A stretch of 64,000 nt of DNA from Wyeomyia smithii (lineage: Eukaryota; Arthropoda; Insecta; Diptera; Culicidae): positions 14,321,286 to 14,385,285 of the forward strand of contig NC_073695.1 of the NCBI RefSeq assembly GCF_029784165.1, written 5' to 3'. Position numbers and translations under genes: made by a program. The notes under the pieces were generated by a model. That model was not told the origin of the DNA, searched no databases, and worked only from the letters and a program-made list of their open reading frames with translations. This document shows, one piece after another, positions 20,965 to 33,157 of the stretch; the stretch's first letter is position 1, and each line of letters begins with the position of its first letter.

Positions 20965-21200
20965 ATGACAAGCATGGGCTACAGTGGGCTGGCCACGTAG
21001 CACAAATGTGAGCGATCAGCGAAGATAATATTAGCAGAGTGCCTAACAGAGGTCGGCGACTCCGTAGCAGACCACGTACTCGTTGGATGCGTGATGTGGA
21101 TGAGGATGTTCAATCGGTAGGTGTTAGGAGCGATTGGAGAAGACTAACCCGAGATCGAGTGATCTGGAGACTTGAATCTCCGGGCAAGATATCCAAGTCA
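20965..21200 (+). mobile_element. RTE-clade C-terminal fragment
   Basis: QWAGHVAQM is followed by RVPNRGRRLRSRPRTRWMRD, VDEDVQSVGVRSDWRRLTRD and RVIWR, the standard C-terminal sequence of RTE elements. It is 5'-truncated and carries no RT core. Confidence 0.75.
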
Positions 21201-22684
21201 GGTGATAATCCTAAATATTGTCGATGCAGCACTACTCTGTAATCCACTGGAAACCAGCGATGCGAAGATTCTTATTGATATCATTTTTTACAACCATGGT
21301 ACGTCACACATGTTGTGTTATCTTGGCTATGAAAACTGTGCTTTTCAAAAATACTACAGATATTTCATTTTACTTCAATGTTTGTATTATTGATAACTTT
21401 TGCACACAGTACAATGCAGTTTTATTAGTGCCGCATATTTTGGGACATCTCATATTAAATTAAAGACTAGAGTATTTTGAAATACTACGAAATTTACTGG
21501 AAAATCCTTATAAGGCGAGCAACTCGTCGCTCCCAATTGTTTTCTGCAGAGACAATACGTTTCCTACAGATCAGCTAGCTGTCATTCAGGATAAATGTCA
21601 TTTTGCCCACTAGTTGCCAGTTGAAAATTAAACAATCGTAAAGATCTAAGAATAAATACATATACTATAAAAATCGTCGTGTTACTACCAAGTTCATATC
21701 TACGTGTAATATACTTGCGTTTCAGTTCACAGCACAAAACAAAGTGTCTTACACTTTGGTTCGTCATGTCATGTATACACTCAGATTCAATTCTAAAACA
21801 CGTAAAATGCCAGTGTTTTGGCATTAAAATACTGTGGATTCCAGTCGATATGGGTCGGCATTATAGAATGATTGGGTTCGTTTATCGGCATTCATATGTA
21901 AAGAACTGGGAGGGAGAAACGGATACGTAGCTGTGAGAGTGTCAAAATGAACCAGAATTAGCTGTCATTGACTACCAATTTAAACCAAGGGGGAAAAATC
22001 TTTTTTTTTTGTAATGAGTATGGTTATAACTGAAAGGTATCGCGTTGCTTGAAAAAATATTCATCTCTAACAGGTTTTGTATTCATTGTCGTTTTACAAC
22101 ATGTTTTGGTTTAATTTTAGTGTACTTCGATTATTAAACTTGCCCTTATTTGGATTTACGGCTCCTGCGATCAATACTCGGAGGCAAACTAGAGAATGAC
22201 AGGGTTGATATTTGTTGACACTCTTGCGTGAAAGTGAAAAAAAGCATCCATAAACGTTATTATTTTACAATCCTTTCAGAGTTCTCCCTTTCCGCTTTTT
22301 GCATGAAAGTGAACTGTCAAAACACCTCATTATATTTCATGCGATGAAAGCAAGACAACAAAATCAGTTTATCAGTTAACGAAGATTGTCAAGGCATCGG
22401 TCAGTGTCAGTGAAAAAGTGTCTCGGTTAGGTTTATTTTGTTTAAGTGGACTGTTTGTTTTTCTTTTTCGCTTTGAAGTGAAGATCATTTGGTTGGATTT
22501 GTCGTTAAATTTTTTTCCGTAACCGTGAACGATGCGCGCGATCTATTTCATCTGAGTATAATAGCACGTTACTAGGACGAAAATCTAGTGTATATGAAAG
22601 AGTGCTGCGATCATTGGAAGTAAAAATTGAAAATGATTGGCTGTAATTTTCGAAGAATTTTGCTGGGGAAAATGACTTTTATCA
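21201..22684. other. Gene-free DNA
   Basis: No convincing gene. Near 22400-22425 the words TCGGTCAGTGTCAGTGAAAA resemble an arthropod initiator region, but no coding exon or TATA was tied to it. Confidence 0.35.
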
Positions 22685-23412
22685 GCACTGGAGAATGGGG
22701 CGTGGTGCAGGCGCATGAATCACGAGCTGTACGAAGTATACAAATACGCTGATATTGTCAAGCTGATGAAACACGGCAGGTTACAGTGGGCTGGCCACAT
22801 AGCACGGATGGTGACTGAGCGACCGGCAAAGATAATATTTAGCAGGGAACCGGCCGACGACTCCGAGGGCTGGATGTGTGCTGTCGACGAGGATGCCAGA
22901 GCAGAGCGGGTGTAAGGGGAGACTGGAGAGTAGCAGCCCAAGATAGTGCTGGGACTATCCGGATTAAAATACCCGGATATCCGATCTCGGATATCCGACA
23001 AATATCCAAAATCCGGATCAACCGGATATCCGGATATTATCCGACAGGATATCCGGATTTTCGGATAGTCGGATATCCGGATATTGTATCCGAACATAGT
23101 TTAATGAGAATTATGTAAATAATTACTTACGAGGGGATGGGGGATTGTGGAAAAAGCTATTTTTCGCGTTATATTTCATTCAAGCGGGTTTAAAAGACAG
23201 AAAAAAATCCGGATATCCGGATAGTATATCCGGATATCCGACTATTCGATTATCCGTAGCCGGATATCCGAACATCCGAATAGTATTCGTTTACACATCC
23301 GTGATCCGAGCTTCGGATAACCGGATCACGAATATATCCGGGTAAAAGTCCCAGCACTAGCCCAAGACCGAGTTTTGTGGAAACGTATTCTGGATTCGGC
23401 ATAGGATCTCAG
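22685..23412 (+). mobile_element. RTE-clade C-terminal fragment split by a hAT-like MITE
   Basis: The sequence before the insertion reads WCRRMNHELYEVYKYADIVK, LMKHGRLQWAGHIARM and, in the next frame, RGDWRVAAQD. After the insertion it continues as RVLWKRILDSA and a stop near 23405. Removing 22944-23359 plus one GCCCAAGA copy joins the halves in frame. Confidence 0.75.
22944..23359. mobile_element. 416-bp hAT-like MITE made largely of CCGGATATCC palindromes
   Basis: The ends are inverted: TAGTGCTGGGACT and AGTCCCAGCACTA. The 8-bp duplication GCCCAAGA lies at 22936-22943 and 23360-23367. The interior is dominated by overlapping words of the form ATCCGGATATCCGGAT, about 20 or more copies of GGATATCC or close variants, split by about 130 bp of ordinary sequence (23100-23205). 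It cannot encode a transposase. Confidence 0.9.
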
Positions 23413-23621
23413 TGATCTGTCGCCATAAAAGTAGTAAGTAAGAATTGTAAAATTTTTGCAACTGCATGAAACCCCGAAAAATCTGTATCATAGGTTACAC
23501 TCTCGTACCCATTTTCAGAAAGATCGCATAGTACAGCCGCTCGCTTCCTGCTTTTGGAAGTGCGGCCGTCCTTCCCAGCGGCCTTACCGCTTTACAGCTC
23601 CCTATTTTTTTTTTTGCAAAA

Positions 23622-23880
23622 TCTCGCGTAATTTTTTCTAAAGGACCTATCTAACATTGAGAGACTCTCTTTGTTTACTTTCTCTTTGATCAATAACTAT
23701 GTTATATTTTCCATATTTCATAACACTCAATGCAGAGTAAGCAAAACAGTATCACAATCTCTCGATTAAGGGGAAGAAAGCTTGGAAAATATTTATAATG
23801 ACGACGTAACCAACGAAACAAAGTGAGAGAGGAGAGAATCTGTCATTGTTACTTAGGTCCTTTTGAAAAATTACGCGAGA
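23622..23880. mobile_element. 259-bp MITE with TCTCGCGTAATTTTT ends
   Basis: The left end TCTCGCGTAATTTTTTCTAA is matched in inverse by the right end (AAAAATTACGCGAGA). Both continue into AAAGGACCT / AGGTCCTTT and TGAGAGA / TGAGAGAG words. No target duplication was confirmed. Confidence 0.7.
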
Positions 23881-24023
23881 AATATGTCGATAATATTACT
23901 CGATATCGGTAGATTAGAGTGCCTATAATATAACTAGAGTGGCGCCGTGTCATCAAAAGTAACGCTTGTAACACTGGTAACACTCAACATCCTTTCTCTT
24001 TTCCCCACACGAGTTTAATAGGT

Positions 24024-24182
24024 TGGGAACCATTCAAATATTACATAACGCGGAATTTGGCAATTTTCAATACCCACCCACCCCCATGTAACGCAATTTT
24101 ACATGTTTGCCACATGCAATATAACGCTCCGCCGAATACCCCCCCACCCCCTAGAGCGTTATGTATTATTTGAATGATCCCT
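24024..24182. mobile_element. Short palindromic MITE
   Basis: Left GAACCATTCAAATATTACAT with AACGC, right CGTTATGTATTATTTGAATG with ATCC: inverted ends of about 27 bp. C-rich runs (CACCCACCCCC and CCCCCCCACCCCC) lie inside. Confidence 0.75.
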
Positions 24183-24545
24183 TGTTTGCTCAATTGGAAT
24201 GACACTGACAGATATTTTCTATTCCAATTTTGACAGTGTCGCCACTCTATATATATTTACAGGCACTCTACGGTAGATATGTTTTGATATTTTTTTATCT
24301 GTCAATTGACAACCCTCCAACGATAATATAACGTCAGAGTTATGATATATATAGATGAGGTGCCCAAATTTGCAACGATCAATACTTTGTAATATTGAAT
24401 ATTGGAAATATTTCGCAATATATCAATAGTGTCTTTATTAACCTAAGGCAATGCTCTCGCCCGATCTCTCGCATTGGCGTTCAGCATGGCAAAGGCCTTA
24501 CACGCTATCAAAAAACGACACATTTGCGTGTTCTCTGTTTTGAGT

Positions 24546-25364
24546 CTACACTCAAAATATTATTCACATTATTGTTACGTTAAATTTCCTGTACTTATTC
24601 ATTTTCTGTCATTTTGCATGATTTATGTGACAAACATATCATCTACGTGAAAATCACATGCATACTATGTTTCATCACGTAGTATCTACGCGAACTTGGC
24701 AACGTCAAACAGAATGTCATAGAAGAAGTATCGCGTGAACTCTCTATGTGAAAATACACAGAAATCAAAATGGCGAAGCTGTTGTCTAACTCAGTCTCTG
24801 ACAATAAAATAGAATTTCTCGACGGCTTGCCAATAAGTGAACTTTCGAAAAACCGTACGAATTTGACATCGAGCCTTGAGCTTACAGGTTTCACACAGAT
24901 TTAGTTCAAAGGTCGAGGAGTTTCCCATACATAAACAGTTGCAGCTTGCAATAGTTATCGCCGGCAAATGTCGTAATATTTGTCCGTTTTTATGTCGTTT
25001 GATTCATTTACGAATCGGCAATTTTGCATGGCCGTGCGATTTATCAAGCAACATATTTCTGTAATTTCTAAAAACTATTTGCCGTCTTTTAAGAATTGGG
25101 GAAACAAAATTTGGAAATTTTACGTTGTATCCAACGTAGTAGCTAGCAGATAATCGAATGCTTTCCATTTTACCGGTAGTTGAATTCTACGTGAAATTCA
25201 CATAAAATGCATATGTCTGCTGTATAAGATTCATAGGATAAATCATCTCACCAGATCATGATGAACTCAAATGACAATCGCGTAGAATCTACGTGAAAAT
25301 GACAGTGGAAAATATTCACATAACTTTTCCGATAATTATGACGTGAAAATTATTATGAGTGTAG
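24546..25364. mobile_element. 819-bp MITE with CTACACTCA ends
   Basis: CTACACTCAAAATATTATTC at 24546 pairs with AATTATTATGAGTGTAG at 25364. Inner words of the type TCTACGTGAAAATCACA recur in both orientations (about 24640, 24675, 25185, 25280). No coding frame. Confidence 0.6.
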
Positions 25365-25479
25365 TAATAGCATTCCAGCTGAAAATCGAAAATATCGACT
25401 TTCGACATTCGATTTTTTTTACCTTATGCACCCTTATGCACCATGAGATATTATTGACGTAGTGCATAAGGTAAAATCA

Positions 25480-26720
25480 CAAGAAGGTTGTATGCAAAGC
25501 CACGACCGCAAGGTTGAAGTAGAATACTTTTACAAGAAAGATAACCCGGCTTCTTGCGTGTCAGTCATTTTTTCTAGTAAATAAACATTGACCGTTCATT
25601 GGCAGTATTGTAATTTCTTTTTGTCTGATATTTTGAATGAAGTTCATTGAATATTTTTAAATTTTGTGCATATGAGAAGTTGAAGTGCTGCCGAATTGTA
25701 ATATGCACATTTAATACGACATCATTAAACGGGAATGGAACAAAGGCTACGGTTATGCAGAACGCGAATGCCGGCGCGATGCGATTCGCCTTACCGTGGT
25801 GAAATGTACAGCTTTTTTTAAGGCGAAGTAGAGCTATACAACTAGACAACTACAACAGAATTTGATTGCAACCCGCACAGCATGTCTGTTTGTGTTGATG
25901 CCAGAAAATTATTAACCTTCAATTATTTTTTTATTTGCCTTGAAAAAAGCATGTTGCGGTTCAAAATCGGTTGCTAATTACAACCTTTGAGCTGCCCTAA
26001 CATTGGTGGAATTAAGATACACGGACGACATGCACTGTGGAAGCTATTTCACATTCAGTAAATTAGACGGGTGCGACAAATTTGAATTGCTAGGATGAAA
26101 CACAAAATGCTTGCTTGCGTTGACAAAAATTATTAACTTTCAATGACTTGTTTATTTGCCTTCAAAAAGGCATTTTGATTTCCAAAATTGGATTTCCTGA
26201 TGGCAATCTTTATGCTGCCCCAACACGGGGGGAATAATGGCTGTCTGGCGACACACGCTGAGACAAACCGCGCTGTTCTTGAGACGTGGTGACCAACCAC
26301 AGGGCTAGTGCTGCTGCTAAGGAAGGACGACTGCTGTTGTCGCTCTCTAGAACTATTATGAGCGGCTCCGGCTGAAACAGGCTCTTATATAGGCCAAATA
26401 GCATGTTTTCAATTGCAAGGTATATGATTCTGTCGACCGTGCTTGGGAAGCAAGCATATAACGACCAATCAGAGGTCGAATTTTTCGTTTTGACAAGGCT
26501 TGACTATTTTCAATAGTACAATAGTGTGAATAAAAAAAATACAATTATCTTATTTTGGAAAGAATCTTAGAAGATTTTCCAATCTATTGCTGCAAGAACG
26601 AAGGAAATCCATCGAATACTAACAGATTTATTAGCATTTGAAATTGGACATGTTTTTCACTTTTTTCGGGTTTAGATTTTCATTTTACATCCCTACTTTT
26701 TTGTAGCCTAACTTTCTGAG
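25480..26720 (-). repeat. Interspersed repeat with promoter-like block, copy C (inverted)
   Basis: It carries the reverse complement of the conserved block (26414-26463, including GTCGACCGTGCTTGGGAA), a TATATAAG at 26392-26385 on the minus strand, and the outer segments seen near 3580-3670 and 895-1060. Inside it, 25885-26025 and 26105-26230 are diverged tandem copies of one another (TTATTTGCCTT...AAAGGCAT..., GCTGCCC...AACA). Confidence 0.65.
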
Positions 26721-28224
26721 AGAAGTATTCTACTTCAGAAATTCGAAAGTCGCGAGTCGTTATTTCGACTCTCAACTCCCAGGTAAAGAGCATTTGGGAT
26801 GAGCGTGCGATTTATTTTCAGTGTAATTCTCAAATATAAGACAAGACGCGACAGCTGGTCACCGTTACATTCAACCAATTTGAACCGGCTGCTGATTGGC
26901 TGAATCCGATAACGCAATCGTCACGTAGAAAATACAACAAGGTTACTTTTCACTGTAAAGCAGTGATGCTGGAGAGTCATAATTTAGCTATTATAATTGT
27001 TCATAAATAATGATGCAAAAGTATGCAAGGTACATGATATTACCGAGTAATGTATTTCACTGTAACAACTTTAAAAATGCATTGATTAATCGTTTTTTAC
27101 TATTTCGTTGAAGTCCAAGAAACTTAGGAAGAAAAAATTTGGGTACCAAGAAACTTAGGAAGAAAAAATTTGATAGTAGAAGTATGCTTTATTGAACAAA
27201 AAATAATAAATAAAAATTGAGTATTGTTTGCCTAGATATTGCAATTTTAATTTCTTTTATTTTCATTGACCTGCACTGCCTGTGGTCGCATAACTGTAAC
27301 ATTCGACATTTTATGGATTTTGCGTTTTTTATTGGGACATGCTTAAAATAGTATGTACTTTTTACATTTGAAAAAATATGCTAATGTTTGTTTGAAAAAA
27401 GTCGTAAAAAATACCAAGTTGTTTTGTCACATAGCGTAAATAACCGCATAATTGTAACACTACTTAACCTTTTCAACTTTTTTGTCATAAAAGCTTCCAT
27501 CTAAATCCACTTCTGCATCCTTTGAAACTCGGAAGTTATTCTGGTCCGGTAGCCAACTACCGGTGATCCGTTTCTGATGTTCAGCTCATGCTTGTTGAAT
27601 ACAAGAAAAACTTCATTTCCACTGTAATATATTCCAAAAGTAGCTTGAAAGTAACGGCATAAAAGTATCATTGCAAAAATTTCAACCAATTTGACTTCAA
27701 AAGTAGTGTTCAACGTTTACATAGTGTAAAGTAGTGCTTTCTTCGTGATACTTAGTTTAGTTGAACTGTCTATTTGCAAAAATATATTGGGAACAATGCA
27801 TTTAAGGTCAAAATATAAAAGTGTCAATTGCTCGAACAACCAATTTTGCAAATGTTACAATTATGCGGTTATGGGCAGTGCAGAAGTTGTTAAAAATAAT
27901 CATTCTGGCATCAACGGTATGGAACGTTCAAAAAAATTTCGACGGGGATGACGGCCGTTACGAAAAGAAAAATAAGGAACCAGGCTGTCGCGTCTTTTTT
28001 TTTTTTTTGTTTTTTTCTCTGTGTGGGCTCATCACTGCGACCAGAGACATTTTGATCTATTGTGATATTGTCCAGGTGTTTTCTGTATTCCGCACTTCAT
28101 ATTATTGGCAGTATCACTATTGAAGTGAATGATACGTTTTTTTTTATTTATATCCGTGCTTGTGTGTGAGAGTTTACCCTTACATTTCAAGCTTAATTCT
28201 CTACTATACCGAGCCTTTTTTTCC
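26721..28224. other. Gene-free AT-rich DNA
   Basis: No gene recognised. It includes a short tandem duplication (27116-27172: AAGAAACTTAGGAAGAAAAA twice) and a long T-run at 27996-28018. Confidence 0.45.
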
Positions 28225-28560
28225 ATCCTACCAATATTGCCAAATTACAATTGCCTGAACTGAGGCTACACCTAACGTTCCTCTCTGGCCAGGTTTATTC
28301 TAAGAGGGACTTATTATGTCAAGAGGAAGGAGTCTTATCGAAACATCGTTCCTTGTGCCAATATCGCCAATTACAATTCCCTGTAGAGGGTAAATATTTC
28401 TGAAATCAGTTTTATTATAAGAAGGATTTATTTTGTCAAGAGGAAGGAGTCGTATCGAAACCTCGTTCCTCCAGCCAAGACCGCGTCATAATTACAATTC
28501 CCTGAAGAGAACTATTATACGGTACTCAGAACAGTTTTATTATAAGAGGGACTTTTTTGC
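28225..28560. repeat. About 2.7 tandem units of roughly 115-130 bp
   Basis: Each unit contains AATTACAATTCCCTGAAGAG (or close), a TTTTATTATAAGAGGGACTT block, and in the first two units GTCAAGAGGAAGGAGTC and ATCGAAACATCGTTCCT. Units begin near 28236, 28363 and 28480. They lie directly downstream, on the minus strand, of a tRNA-like head at 28681-28740. Confidence 0.75.
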
Positions 28561-28574
28561 TAGGATGAAAGTCA

Positions 28575-28748
28575 GCAAGGGTACTATAGAATTCAGCTTG
28601 AAGGAAGGGTATGTAGTAGAGAGCCTGAGAATGAACCCATGTTAAAGTCCTTTGACAACCAAATGGCCTGATTCTACTAAGATTCGAACCCACGACCACT
28701 CGCTTATCAAAGCGGACTCTGTAATCTTGCGGCTACGAAGCTCTCTTG
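28575..28748 (-). mobile_element. tRNA-derived SINE head and body
   Basis: On the minus strand a box-A-like TAGCCGCAAG (28735-28726) and a box B GGGTTCGAATC (28691-28681) are spaced as in a tRNA promoter. The flanks do not pair into an acceptor stem, so it is not a working tRNA gene. The body runs into the tandem units at 28225-28560. Confidence 0.6.
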
Positions 28749-29029
28749 TCGCGTCTTGTCTTAGCGTCAAATCAAAATGCATTCACGCTACGCTCGATGC
28801 GTTACGTTTTCAATAACATCCCATGTTCTGTAGCGTAATTTATGGTCCCTGCTGTAAATAAAAACTGTTGGAATGCAATACGAATACATTTTAGTTTACT
28901 GATAACGGACTATATATCCGAGGATTCCGTTGCCTGGTGTTTAGAACGGGACATCTACTTTTGTTTACTCTGTTATCGATTCTATCCTTATGTAATCGAA
29001 ACGTGCGCAGGCAGCAGCAGGACCGTTAT

Positions 29030-29961
29030 ATGGTCGGATTGGGACGCATTGTTGTGGCCCCTTTGAGTGTCATGATTCCCGGTATCTTCAAGCACACGCG
29101 CTGCCGGAACAACATTTACCCGGGTAGCGATGTCCGCCGCTATCCGGTACCGGATGAAGAAGTGTGCTGGTCAGTGCCATATCCGGACTATCAACCATCT
29201 ATGTACGAAGCTAGCGCTCTCAAGGGCAAAGAATGGGCCGATCTGCCTGTTGGTGAGTATTGTAACGCATTTTTATTGAACAACGCGTAAAAAGTGAGAT
29301 TTTTTTCTTTGTAGACCATCCTAGCTTTAAAGTTAAGTGGAATCAGCTGGATGGTATTGTAAATCGAGTTAGTTTTATCAGCGCGTATGAAATACATGAC
29401 GGTTACCCATTGAATCCGTTCGGGAGAACAGGCCTCCGGGGACGGGGTCTACTGGGACGATGGGGTCCGAATCATGCAGCCGATCCTATTGTGACTAGAT
29501 GGAAGATTGATTCCGAAGGTCGACCGGTGGTTAACGAATCGTCCGGCTTGCCGGTGCTACAAATGTGTGCCATCGAGAGACACGACTGCGGGGAATGGGC
29601 GATTCCCGGTGGTATGGTGGATCCTGGCGAGGTGGTAAGCGCTACCTTGAAACGAGAATTCCTAGAGGAAGCTATGGCCAGCTCCAGTGGAACGGATGAA
29701 ATTGAGAAGTTTTTCACTGGTGGGTCGGAAATTTACAAAGGATATGTCGACGATCCGAGGAACACGGATAACGCATGGATGGAAACGGTGGCGGTGAATT
29801 TTCATGACGAGCAGGGAACCGTTGTCGGAGGGTTCAACCTTCACGCGGGAGATGACGCCGCCAAGGTTAAGTGGATGGACGTTACCGGGGAGGTTAAGCT
29901 GTACGCAAGCCATGCAAGCATTGTTCGGAAGGTGGTAGACATGCTGGATGGTCACTGGTAA
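29030..29961 (+). CDS. NUDT9: NUDT9-type ADP-ribose pyrophosphatase, two exons
   Basis: Exons 29030-29252 and 29315-29961 (donor G|GTGAGT, acceptor TTTGTAG) give about 289 aa from the first in-frame ATG (MVGLGRIVVAPLSVM). The frame is open upstream to about 28895, and an acceptor-like GCGCAG lies just before, so a further 5' exon is possible. The family-specific YPGSDVRRYPVPDEEVCWSV and NPFGRTGLRGRGLLGRWGPN are followed by HAADPI. The Nudix box GGMVDPGEVVSATLKREFLE continues EEA with its RE..EE metal-binding residues intact. YKGYVDDPRNTDNAWMETVA and LYASHAS complete the fold. NUDT9 enzymes split free ADP-ribose to AMP and ribose-5-phosphate. Identity to the vertebrate enzyme and TRPM2 NUDT9-H domain motifs is obvious by eye. 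It converges with the CUEDC1-like gene. Confidence 0.92.
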
Positions 29962-30081
29962 GCACATTGCAAAAATTCTATTTATTCCATGATTGTTTAT
30001 TGAGTAAAATGATAACATGTAGTACAGTTTAATTTGAATTTGCGATTTTAGCTTTATCTTTTTTTTCTTCGAAAATGTCAT

Positions 30082-30087
30082 AATAAA
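30082..30087 (+). terminator. Poly(A) signal of the NUDT9 gene
   Basis: AATAAA about 120 bp after the stop codon at 29961, a normal place for the 3' end of this gene. Confidence 0.55.
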
Positions 30088-30089
30088 AC

Positions 30090-31553
30090 ATGATTCATTT
30101 CAAAGGGGCGACCTTGAATTAAGCAAATAATGCTAATGTAAATAATACGATCTGCTATTTCCGCTGGATTTTTGAACTTTTTTTTACCGTTCTATTGCGA
30201 TTGCATGGCTTAAATGGCGTTTTGGGAATCCCAAAGCATAGGGCGAACAATATAGTTTGCTGATCATTTTCACGGGCACTATGCAATTTATTATGTCTAA
30301 AATAGATATTTTACTGTCGAAGTATTTATACTAAAATTATGTATTTTTATCCAAAAGTAAAAGGAAGATAGATGTAATTTATTAGAATTTCGAAAAAAAA
30401 AACGAGAGTTGCTGAAACTAATAGTTGACTGAATAACTTGAAAAAAATACAAATTTTGCCCAACAGATTTTCGCAAATAATATCTATAATATAAGCTTTG
30501 AAATTCAAATTAGCTACAGTTGTTTTAACAATTTGTTTCCTAGACTGAGCTAATTAAACATCCATGGCTTTTTACGTCACACTCAGCTAGATTTGCGAAG
30601 CGAAACAATGTGATAATTAAATAGGGCGCACAAGTATAGTTAGTGTTTTTTTTTTGCACTATCATTTTACACTAAGCTTTACTCTGCTTGTTTTATCATT
30701 TAGTAATGTTTTGTTTACTGGTTGTTTGCATTTTAGGCTCAATATTTGTTTGTGAGTTAGAGTATCTCCTTTTATGTATCGTTTCATTCATTTTCTGGCA
30801 TATTAGAGAAAGAGATTCCTAGAGTACTGTCCAGAGCCGAGATTCATTTCAATATTTTGAGATGACTAGTATAATTTCCACTTTTGTTTAGTTTATGTTC
30901 TTTTTCTTCGCATCAAATGATTGATTCAGTATTTCTTATCGTTTATCTACAATGCTCGACCGGCATGATGAAGAGTTAGAAATTCACGGTATGATGTTTC
31001 TAGTAACTGTCACTAATAAATTTACAAAAAAACTGCTCAATTACTAAATAACTTTTCCTTTCATAAGCGAGTATAAGATCACAATCTAACTCAGGTAGAG
31101 TATAATAGTAAATAAGATTATATGATAAAAGCTAAATGCTTTGCAAAAACCTACACAACTAAGAGAACAGAACAGAATGGAAAATAATCATCTCCACATA
31201 ATCTCTCTATATACAAATAAATTAAATCAACGAAAAACTTAAAATTTCTAATATGATTGCACTTGAAACAGCAGAATTGAAAACAAAAAAAAACGTTTGC
31301 CAATGATATGACCGCATTCGTCAAAACCTTCGCTCGACCCAGCTTGTAGATAATATTTCCACCGTAAATCCGTCAGACCTCTCAAAATCACTTTTCACCG
31401 AAAAAGTATAACAGTCTTATCTTTTAAAAACACTAAAGTTAGGGTAAAACTGTGGAATAAATTTTGCCTCCTCAACCACGCACACCCGGTCTGAACTTCG
31501 CACGCGAGACCACAAAACCACCGACCGTCAAAAAAAGCGAACGGACACGCAAT
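30090..31553. other. Intergenic and 3' UTR DNA between two convergent genes
   Basis: No coding sequence. The 3' UTR of the minus-strand CUEDC1-like gene must lie here. Minus-strand AATAAA words (for example near 30375 and 30287) are candidates for its end. Confidence 0.5.
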
Positions 31554-32442
31554 CTACTTTTTAGCGGACTTTCTCGGTTCGTCATCGTCACTGTGTTCCT
31601 CTTGTAGCAACAGCGAGTCTGGGTGTCTAACGGCACTAGCTTTCTTGTTGGTACCCCGCTGCCAGGTGAACACCCGAGCCAGCTGGGTAAATTTCTTCCG
31701 TGATACCTTGCCCATATGGCGCAATCGTTCCTTAAAGGCGGCATCGTCCGAAACCTTGCCCTGGTGATCTTTTTCAAGTGCGGACAGAAACTCCTGGTTC
31801 CATCTCAGTTCTGCCATGAATTCTTCATTCTGTAACATCATCGCAAATTGCTCATCGCCAAGATCGAACTCGGTATTGCGGCAAGCGTCACTGTTAAGCC
31901 GAAGGAAGGTGGGCGGCAGAGGGCCCAACATCGGTGGATTCCATCGGCGAGCGACCGGAGACTTGTCCGAATCCCGAGCGGTTACGGCACCGATGGCCGT
32001 CGCTCTTGGACTGCTGGTAACACTGGAGCTGCCAGGAGATTTCTTGATTTTGGGAGATGCTCCCAATGCTGCCGATTTAGGCGAGGTACTGAGCAACGAA
32101 GCTGCTGGACTAGTGGACAAGTTCAGCAATGTACCAGTCCCGATTGCAGGATTTTGTCCACCTGTCGGAAGGGTCCTACCTGTATCTCCATCCAACTCTT
32201 GGCGAATTTTTTCATTCTAAAACAGTCAGTCAGTGATTAGTAAGAATAAAGAATTTACTTAAATCGGCACTAACACCCACCTGATTATCGGTGCTCATAG
32301 CTAGCAGCTGATCGATTGTCGCATCCACTGCCCCCTGGTTTGCTCTGAGCACTGCCTCTATCACATCCCTGTCCATGTCTGGGAACATATTCTTAAAATC
32401 TGCCATGGCCTGTGCAAACTCTAGCTGCATCGTCGAAGCCAT
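31554..32442 (-). CDS. CUEDC1: CUE domain-containing protein 1 homologue, two exons
   Basis: Exons 32442-32281 and 32216-31554 (donor CAG|GTGGGT, acceptor TTTTAG, phase 0) give about 274 aa. Residues 5-50 form a CUE ubiquitin-binding domain: LEFAQAMADFKNMFPDMDRD, then VIEAVLRANQGAVDATIDQL with the MFP motif and the LL near the end of helix 3. A serine/proline-rich disordered linker (about 65-125) follows. The conserved C-terminal part is QNEEFMAELRWNQEFLSALE, then FKERLRHMGKVSRKKFTQLA and RVFTWQ, which is diagnostic of the CUEDC1 family. The tail is acidic and then lysine-rich (DDDEPRKSAKK). The family is presumed to bind ubiquitin; its cellular role is poorly defined. It is convergent with NUDT9. 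Confidence 0.9.
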
Positions 32443-33157
32443 GTCGTCCGATGTTATTAGCTCTAATCGGACCTAATTCGGGGGAAAATCAAAGCCACAC
32501 ACTAATTAGAAGGTACGCATCCACCAATGTCACCCGGACAAGGCGAAAGATGCTCGAATACGCGAGGCTGTAAGTGGATTATAATCAAATGTTTGTTTCT
32601 GCATAGCGATAAACGGAATCTACAATAAGATTAGCAAATATTTACGTAATTGCGCGAAACTCGAAAGCTGGAGCGCGAGTCGAATGAAAAAAGAACCCGC
32701 TCACGCTCGTTACTTCTTCCACACTGTTTCGTGGATGTATTCCTGGCTGTGCCCAGTCAGTAATCGTTTTCACCTCTTGCTTGTAGGACTTCTTACGCGT
32801 TCACTAGGACTGGAATCAGCTGCACTATTTAGAATTTGGCCGTGTCATCCATTGTTACATGTGCAGCAACATTGTTTTGTCGAAAAAAGTTGACCAAGGA
32901 GTAGAAATTTTAGAAATTTTTCCGAAAATAATGACTTTTAATTATTTTTGTTTTGCGTACTTCGTAAATGACAGCTCGTCTGCCAACCGAACCGTGCGTG
33001 ACTGTGACAACTCATCACCCCAGAAAATATTCAACGGTTTCATTATTCTCGTCGTCGACTCGGATTTTCGACGAAGGGTTCGATTTGTCGACTACGGTTT
33101 TTATGTCCAATATTGCCAATATTGTACCTATATTTTACATATATTTTTCATTTAATG
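32443..33157. other. Upstream region of the CUEDC1-like gene
   Basis: It contains the 5' flank and presumably the promoter. No TATA or second gene was recognised. Confidence 0.4.

Noticed and set aside
22380..22440. Initiator-like TCAGTGTCAGTG region as a promoter
   Set aside because: No TATA, no coding exon and RTE debris directly downstream.
22720..23345. Several frames rich in SGYPD/RISGY residues
   Set aside because: They are translations of CCGGATATCC palindromes in the hAT-like MITE.
28681..28740. Possible tRNA gene on the minus strand
   Set aside because: Box A and box B are present, but the 5' and 3' flanks do not pair as an acceptor stem and a SINE body follows.
31816..32240. Long plus-strand frames opposite the CUEDC1-like exon
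   Set aside because: They are shadows of the conserved minus-strand coding exon.
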